This document shows positions 59,154 to 64,000 of a stretch of DNA of 64,000 nt, piece by piece. The DNA comes from Clostridia bacterium (GTDB lineage: Bacteria; Bacillota; Clostridia; Oscillospirales; Acutalibacteraceae): positions 186,001 to 250,000 of the forward strand of contig JAFSFB010000001.1 of assembly GCA_017435385.1 (NCBI GenBank), given 5' to 3'. Position 1 is the first letter of the stretch. Each line of letters opens with the position of its first letter. Below the pieces are notes generated by a model. That model was not told the origin of the DNA. It was given only the letters and a program-made list of their open reading frames with translations, and made no database searches. Position numbers and translations under genes: made by a program.

Positions 59154-61571
59154 ATGAAAGATCCCAAAGAAATTCTCGCTTTGATGTCCCTTGAAGAAAA
59201 GGCCGCAATCTGCGACGGCGAAAACTTCTGGAACCTCAAAGCAATGGAAAAGTACGGCATTCCGTCAATCATGGTCTGCGACGGCCCTCACGGACTTCGC
59301 AAAAAGGACTACGAGAAAAAGGGCGACAGCCTGAGCAACAGCGTTCCCGCAATCAGCTATCCCACGGCCGCAACAACCGCTTGCTCATGGGATCCCGACC
59401 TTCTCTATGAAATGGGCGTTGCTCTTGGTAAGAAGTGCCTCAAGGAAAAGGTCGGCGTGCTCCTCGGCCCCGGCATCAACATGAAGCGTTCTCCTCTCTG
59501 CGGCAGAAACTTTGAATATTTCTCAGAGGATCCCATCCTTGCGGGTGAGCTTGCCGCAAGCTTCATCAACGGCGTTCAGTCCATGGGTGTCGGCACATCT
59601 CTCAAGCATTTCTGCGCAAACAGCCAGGAAACACGCAGAATGACCTGCGATTCCGTTGTTGACGAAAGAGCTCTCAGAGAAATCTATCTCACAGCTTTTG
59701 AAATTGCCGTCAAGAAGGCTCAGCCCTGGACGGTCATGAACTCCTATAACAAGATCAACGGCGCTCACGGCTCCGAAAACAGACACACTCAGATTGAAAT
59801 TCTCCGTGACGAATGGGGCTTCAACGGCGTTGTTGTCAGCGACTGGGGCGCAGTCAACAACCGTGTTCTCGGCTTCAAGAACGGCAACGACCTCGAAATG
59901 CCTTCCTCGGGCGGCTCGGGCGCAAAGAAGATCGTTGATGCCGTCAAGAGCGGTGAGCTCGACGAGGCAGTTCTCAACGAAAGAGCTCTCAACATGCTCA
60001 ACCTCATCAAGAAGGCTGTTGACGGTTCAAAGGAAAACTATGCATATAACGATATCGACGATCAGCCTCTTGCAAGAAAGATCGCCGCTCAGTCGATGGT
60101 TCTTCTTAAGAACGACGGCATTCTTCCCCTCAAAAAGGGCAGCAAGATCGCTGTTATCGGTGAGCTCGCAAGAACTCCCAGATATCAAGGTGCAGGCTCA
60201 TCACATATCAACCCCACAAAGCTCGACAACGCTCTTGATGAGCTGAAGGCTTCGGGCTTCGAGGTTGAGTTTGCTCAGGGCTATGAGCTCAAGGCAAAGA
60301 AGGCGAAGAAGAACGCCGCTCATATTGCAGAAGCCGTTGAGCTTGCAAAGAAGAGCGAAAAGGTCGTTCTCTTCATCGGTCTTACCGACGATTATGAAGC
60401 AGAAGGCTTCGACAGACAGATCATGACTCTTCCCGATGCTCACGACAAGCTCGTTGAAGAGGTTCTCAAGGTCAACAAGAATGTTGTTGTTGTTCTCGCA
60501 GGCGGTTCACCCGTTGAAATGCCCTGGAACGACGGCGTAAACGCAGTTCTTCATTCATATCTCGGCGGTCAGGCAGGTGCAGGTGCGGTTGCCGATATCC
60601 TTTGCGGCGATGTCAATCCCAGCGGTAAGCTTCCCGAAACATATCCCATGTGCTATAACTGCACTCCCGCCAAGAACTTCTTCCCCGGCAACCCTGCTTC
60701 CGTTGAATACAGAGAAAGCGTTTATATCGGCTACAGATACTATGACAAGGTTGAAAGAAAGGTCCGCTATCCCTTCGGCTTCGGTCTTTCATATACTACC
60801 TTTGAATACAGCAACCTTAAACTCGATAAGACCGAGATGGACGAAAACGACACTCTTGCCGTTTCGTTCACCGTCAAGAATACAGGCTCGGTTGCAGGCT
60901 ATGAAACAGCTCAGCTCTATGTTGCTGACAAGGAAAGCACGATCTACAGACCCGTCAAGGAGCTCAAGGGCTTCAAGAAGGTATGGCTCGAGGCAGGCGA
61001 AAGCAAGGAGATCACAATTCAGCTTTCAAAGAGAGCCTTTGCTTTCTATAATGTAAACATCAATGACTGGTGCGTTGAAAGCGGCGAATTCGACATCCTC
61101 GTCGGCGCATCGAGCGCAGACATCAAGCTCAGCGCAACCGTCAATGTTTCCGCTTCCGAAGCAGATATTCCCGATTACCGTCAGACAGCTCCTCTCTATT
61201 ACACAGGTGAGGTTCAGAACATGCCCGCAGAGCAGTTCGTTGCAGTCCTCGGCAGAGAGCTTCCTCCCTCCGACTATGCTCCCGACAGAAAGCTCGGCAT
61301 TGTTGACACCTTTGAAAGCTGCAGCCATACAAAGAACGGCAAGAGAATGTATAAGCTTCTCAAGACTCTCGTTCCTGCAGGCTTTGCTCAGGCGATCGCT
61401 CTTCAGACTCCGTTCCGTGATTTCATCAGCATGAGCGGCGGCGTATTCAGCGAGCAGATGGCTGAAGGACTTGTCAGACTTCTCAGCGGTGAAAAGGGCG
61501 GCATCCGCATGATCCTCAAGGGCATTCCCAAGGCGATCGCAGGTGTAGGTCCTCTTCTCAAGAACATCTAA
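59154..61571 (+). CDS. Glycoside hydrolase family 3 (beta-glucosidase-like)
   Basis: 805 aa without a signal peptide, so intracellular. Hydrolyses beta-glycosides. N-terminal barrel: CDGPHGLRK, KHF (151-153), nucleophile Asp230 in VVVSDWGAV; then the second alpha/beta domain with KNDGILPLKKGSKIAVIGE and GFDRQIMTLP, and a fibronectin-like C-terminal domain (ending about 680). The last 110 residues end in an amphipathic helix (GGIRMILKGIPKAIAGVGPLL) of unknown use. ATG at 59154 with AAGGAGG. The codon use, rich in CTC/GTT, resembles a highly expressed gene. Confidence 0.92.
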   Translation: MKDPKEILALMSLEEKAAICDGENFWNLKAMEKYGIPSIMVCDGPHGLRKKDYEKKGDSLSNSVPAISYPTAATTACSWDPDLLYEMGVALGKKCLKEKVGVLLGPGINMKRSPLCGRNFEYFSEDPILAGELAASFINGVQSMGVGTSLKHFCANSQETRRMTCDSVVDERALREIYLTAFEIAVKKAQPWTVMNSYNKINGAHGSENRHTQIEILRDEWGFNGVVVSDWGAVNNRVLGFKNGNDLEMPSSGGSGAKKIVDAVKSGELDEAVLNERALNMLNLIKKAVDGSKENYAYNDIDDQPLARKIAAQSMVLLKNDGILPLKKGSKIAVIGELARTPRYQGAGSSHINPTKLDNALDELKASGFEVEFAQGYELKAKKAKKNAAHIAEAVELAKKSEKVVLFIGLTDDYEAEGFDRQIMTLPDAHDKLVEEVLKVNKNVVVVLAGGSPVEMPWNDGVNAVLHSYLGGQAGAGAVADILCGDVNPSGKLPETYPMCYNCTPAKNFFPGNPASVEYRESVYIGYRYYDKVERKVRYPFGFGLSYTTFEYSNLKLDKTEMDENDTLAVSFTVKNTGSVAGYETAQLYVADKESTIYRPVKELKGFKKVWLEAGESKEITIQLSKRAFAFYNVNINDWCVESGEFDILVGASSADIKLSATVNVSASEADIPDYRQTAPLYYTGEVQNMPAEQFVAVLGRELPPSDYAPDRKLGIVDTFESCSHTKNGKRMYKLLKTLVPAGFAQAIALQTPFRDFISMSGGVFSEQMAEGLVRLLSGEKGGIRMILKGIPKAIAGVGPLLKNI

Positions 61572-61588
61572 AATCAGGAGAAAAGAAA

Positions 61589-64000
61589 ATGAGTAACAGG
61601 AAGAATATCCGCAAGGTGATAAGCGTTCTGCTTGCCCTTGCAATAGTCCTTGTGAGCGTTCCGTTCTCGGTCAGTGCGGAAAGCTCGGCAATAAGATTCG
61701 GTGTCATTTCCGATATTCATTATTTTGCGAATTCGCTCAAGGGCGATTACAGCGAAGAATATAAGGAATGGCTCTATAACAAGCACAAGGAATATGACGA
61801 AGCGGATTCGCTTCTGTCAAATGCGCTCGACGGCGTTCTTCGCAACGCCGCCGATGACGGCGCAACATATGTTCTTATTCCCGGCGACCTTACAAAAGAC
61901 GGCGCAAAAGAAAGCCATAAGGCTCTTGCCGAAAAGCTTGCCGCTTTTGAAAACGAAACAGGCATTCCCGTTTATGTTGTTCCCGGCAACCACGACATCA
62001 ACAATTCAAAAGCGATAACCTTTGAAAACGGTTATGAAGAGCCTGCAGAAAAAACCTCTCCCGAGGCTTTCCGTGAGATATATGCGGATTTCGGTTATGA
62101 CGAGGCAGACTCCGTTTTTGTTCCCGACGAGGGCGACAAGGGCGGCATGCTTTCCTACACAAAGGTTCTCGGCGGATATAAGCTCATCGCCATTGACAGC
62201 TGTATGTACAGCGAGGATAACGGCGCAGAGGATAACGAGCACATGACCGACGGCAGAATCGGCGACGACCTGCTCGAATGGATCGTCGATGAATGCGAGG
62301 ATGCCGAAGAAAGAGGTCTGACGATCATCGGCATGCAGCACCATAATCTCATTCCCCACATGACCATCGAAGAAGCCACCTTCTGGCCCTTCGTTGTTCA
62401 GGACTGGGTTCAGATTGCCGATGCATATGCCGACTCGGGCATGCACTATGTTTTCACGGGACATCTTCATGCAAACGATGTTTCCGCTCATGTTTCAGAT
62501 AACGGCGAAACCGTTTACGATATCCTCACGCCCACTCTCACGGGCTATCCCAACTACTATAAGATCGTTGATTTTGTTTCCGACGGAACAAACATCGATT
62601 TCGATATGAAAACGCTCGATGTTGACGAATACCGGAATGTTGTCGGCGATGACGGAACGGTCTATGAGAAGCCGTTCAGACTTACCTATTCCTTTGAGCG
62701 CACCTATGGAAAGGGCGGCGTCAAGGACCTTCTTGAAGGAATAATCCACCCGTTTATTTCAGGTCTTTTTGCGGATATTTCAGAGGTTGGCGGTCTTGTC
62801 AATTATCTTGCCGCAAGCGGTCTTGACCTTCAGCAGATAATCACCGATGCTCTCGGCACAAACGGTCTTGCCATCGGCAATGTTGATATTCTTACCGTCA
62901 GCACTAACCTCATGGGACTTATCAACGATATCGGCTCTCAGATCGACAGCGTTTATATCGATCAGCCCGAGCTGACTCTCGAAAAGATCGACACGATCCT
63001 TGATAAGCTTCTTTCGTTCGAGCTTACCGACATGCCTGCAACATATCTCAACGATATGCTCGGCTATGAGGTCAGCGGCGGCTGCACAGTCGGTCAGCTT
63101 GCAACGACCGTTATGCTCACATATTATGACGGCAACGAAAACCTTGAGAACTATCCATATGTTGAGGACATTCTCGAGGGCTTTGACAGCGGCGTTCTGA
63201 CCGAAAAATTCTTCAATCTTCTTCTTGAGGTTGTTGTTGACGACCTTGTCAAGAATGAGGTTCTTGCCAATATCGATCTCAATCCCGGCGCACTCTTCCC
63301 GCCTAAAACATTGTTTGCTCTTCTCGGCAGAGTGCTTCAGGGAATAACCGAGGCTCTTCTCGGCGGCGACACAAGTCTGCTCAACATTGTTGACTCAGTT
63401 CTCGGTCTGCCCGTTGTTCCCGAAGAATATTCTTCGCTCGATGCCATTATCGATAATCTCGCAGGCAAATATCTGACCTTCAGCCAGTTTGAGTCATGGG
63501 GCTACACCATTTCATGGATGCTCGGCTCGTTCTTCATTGACGAAAATCCCGAGGAGAAAAAGGATCTCAATGTTTCTCTTCCTTATTCGGGTGCTGTTGA
63601 AGTTGATGTTTCAAAGGAGAATTACAGAGCTCCCTCTCAGATCACCGTCACCCTCGGCGAAGATTCTTCGACAGAGGCAAACATCACGTGGCTCACCAAA
63701 TACAGCCTTACAGCTTCGGATATTGAGCTGATTCCTTACAGCGAAAACCCCGTTTTCACGGGAAAGCCGACGGTTGATTCAAGAATCGATGCTTCAAGCG
63801 AAACCGTTATCAGAAGCTATCCCGGTGCGGATATAGGTCTTCTCCTCGTGCTTCTGCCCTACGAAACGGAATATGTTCACCATACCGTTAAGCTTACGGG
63901 TCTTGAGCCGAACACAAAGTATTCCTACAGAATCGGCGATGCTGAAAAGGGCTGGTGGAGCGAGGCAGGCGTTATTCAGACCGCAGGCGGCGATGACGAT
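61589..64000 (+). CDS. Large secreted metallophosphoesterase, continues beyond the window
   Basis: 804 codons in the window and open at the edge. Signal peptide (1-30, ending SVSA), then a calcineurin-like phosphoesterase domain: SDIHYFA, IPGDLTKDG, VPGNHDINN, GMQHHN and TGHLHAND. A helical middle (about 380-640) without known motif precedes a purple-acid-phosphatase-type N-terminal fibronectin domain (TVTLGEDSS, TEANITWLT, HHTVKLTGLEPNTKYSYRIGD). In purple acid phosphatases this domain comes before the catalytic domain, so a second phosphatase domain probably follows. ATG at 61589 with AGGAG; same direction as GH3 with 17 nt between. Confidence 0.87.
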   Translation, partial: MSNRKNIRKVISVLLALAIVLVSVPFSVSAESSAIRFGVISDIHYFANSLKGDYSEEYKEWLYNKHKEYDEADSLLSNALDGVLRNAADDGATYVLIPGDLTKDGAKESHKALAEKLAAFENETGIPVYVVPGNHDINNSKAITFENGYEEPAEKTSPEAFREIYADFGYDEADSVFVPDEGDKGGMLSYTKVLGGYKLIAIDSCMYSEDNGAEDNEHMTDGRIGDDLLEWIVDECEDAEERGLTIIGMQHHNLIPHMTIEEATFWPFVVQDWVQIADAYADSGMHYVFTGHLHANDVSAHVSDNGETVYDILTPTLTGYPNYYKIVDFVSDGTNIDFDMKTLDVDEYRNVVGDDGTVYEKPFRLTYSFERTYGKGGVKDLLEGIIHPFISGLFADISEVGGLVNYLAASGLDLQQIITDALGTNGLAIGNVDILTVSTNLMGLINDIGSQIDSVYIDQPELTLEKIDTILDKLLSFELTDMPATYLNDMLGYEVSGGCTVGQLATTVMLTYYDGNENLENYPYVEDILEGFDSGVLTEKFFNLLLEVVVDDLVKNEVLANIDLNPGALFPPKTLFALLGRVLQGITEALLGGDTSLLNIVDSVLGLPVVPEEYSSLDAIIDNLAGKYLTFSQFESWGYTISWMLGSFFIDENPEEKKDLNVSLPYSGAVEVDVSKENYRAPSQITVTLGEDSSTEANITWLTKYSLTASDIELIPYSENPVFTGKPTVDSRIDASSETVIRSYPGADIGLLLVLLPYETEYVHHTVKLTGLEPNTKYSYRIGDAEKGWWSEAGVIQTAGGDDD

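Overview
The window looks like a chromosome segment of an uncultured, gut-type Clostridia (Oscillospiraceae/Ruminococcaceae-like) bacterium. Support from the sequence: strong AGGAGG-type ribosome binding sites with frequent TTG/GTG starts; Gram-positive envelope genes (two class B sortases, a SpoIID-type protein, a SEDS protein with a class B PBP, lipoproteins without outer-membrane genes); a MecA-type adaptor; an L-fucose catabolism operon; and many near-consensus TTGACA-17-TATAAT promoters. No phage, transposase or CRISPR array was seen.

Layout. 1-2125: nadD (cut by the window edge, with an apparently non-canonical start) behind an ABC-2 exporter pair. 2126-7705: L-fucose operon (mutarotase, FGGY kinase, isomerase) whose gaps hold dispersed palindromic repeats plus two small passenger genes (DUF559, four-helix-bundle). 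7707-11047: ABC exporter, rpe, mecA-like gene. 11143-13792: an unusual three-gene Rnf-like membrane module (D-E-A only) that has lost most of its cofactor-binding residues, plus a 78-aa membrane protein. 13806-21899: GH13 enzyme, degenerate LCP protein, transglutaminase-like protein, folate genes folE-P-B-K, a small Cys-rich protein and a PrsA-like foldase. 21924-24943: rlmD-type methyltransferase and a two-gene minimal SUF (SmsC-SmsB) system. 25049-29516: secreted metallophosphoesterase/glycosidase operon. 29600-34100: RNA-gene region with a lone 5S rRNA, tRNA-Gly, tRNA-Pro (beside a broken tRNA-Pro-like copy) and tRNA-Ala (with a duplicated 3' end), two Xre regulators and a tyrosine phosphatase. 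34173-47499, all on the minus strand: cysteine desulfurase, thiI, cinA, two class B sortases, a CinA/SpoIID fusion, a two-component system and a zinc-ribbon membrane protein. 47606-64000: SEDS/PBP pair, ion transporter, large lipoprotein, nth, ogg-like glycosylase, nucleosidase, a secreted paralogue pair, rmuC, a GH3 enzyme and a long secreted phosphoesterase cut by the window end.

How genes work together. FucU, the FGGY kinase and FucI form an L-fucose pathway; the aldolase is not in the window. FolE, FolP, FolB and FolK give most of tetrahydropterin synthesis. Cysteine desulfurase and ThiI form a tRNA 4-thiouridine pair, and SmsC/SmsB are the likely Fe-S assembly machinery for Nth, RlmD and others. 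FtsW/RodA-type protein with the PBP, the sortases, the SpoIID-like protein and the LCP-like protein form a scattered cell-envelope set.

The two strongest candidates for undescribed biology are the redox-depleted RnfDEA-like module (11143-13455) and the protein joining a degenerate CinA to an apparently circularly permuted SpoIID domain (38612-40828). All assignments were made by reading motifs; no database search was run.
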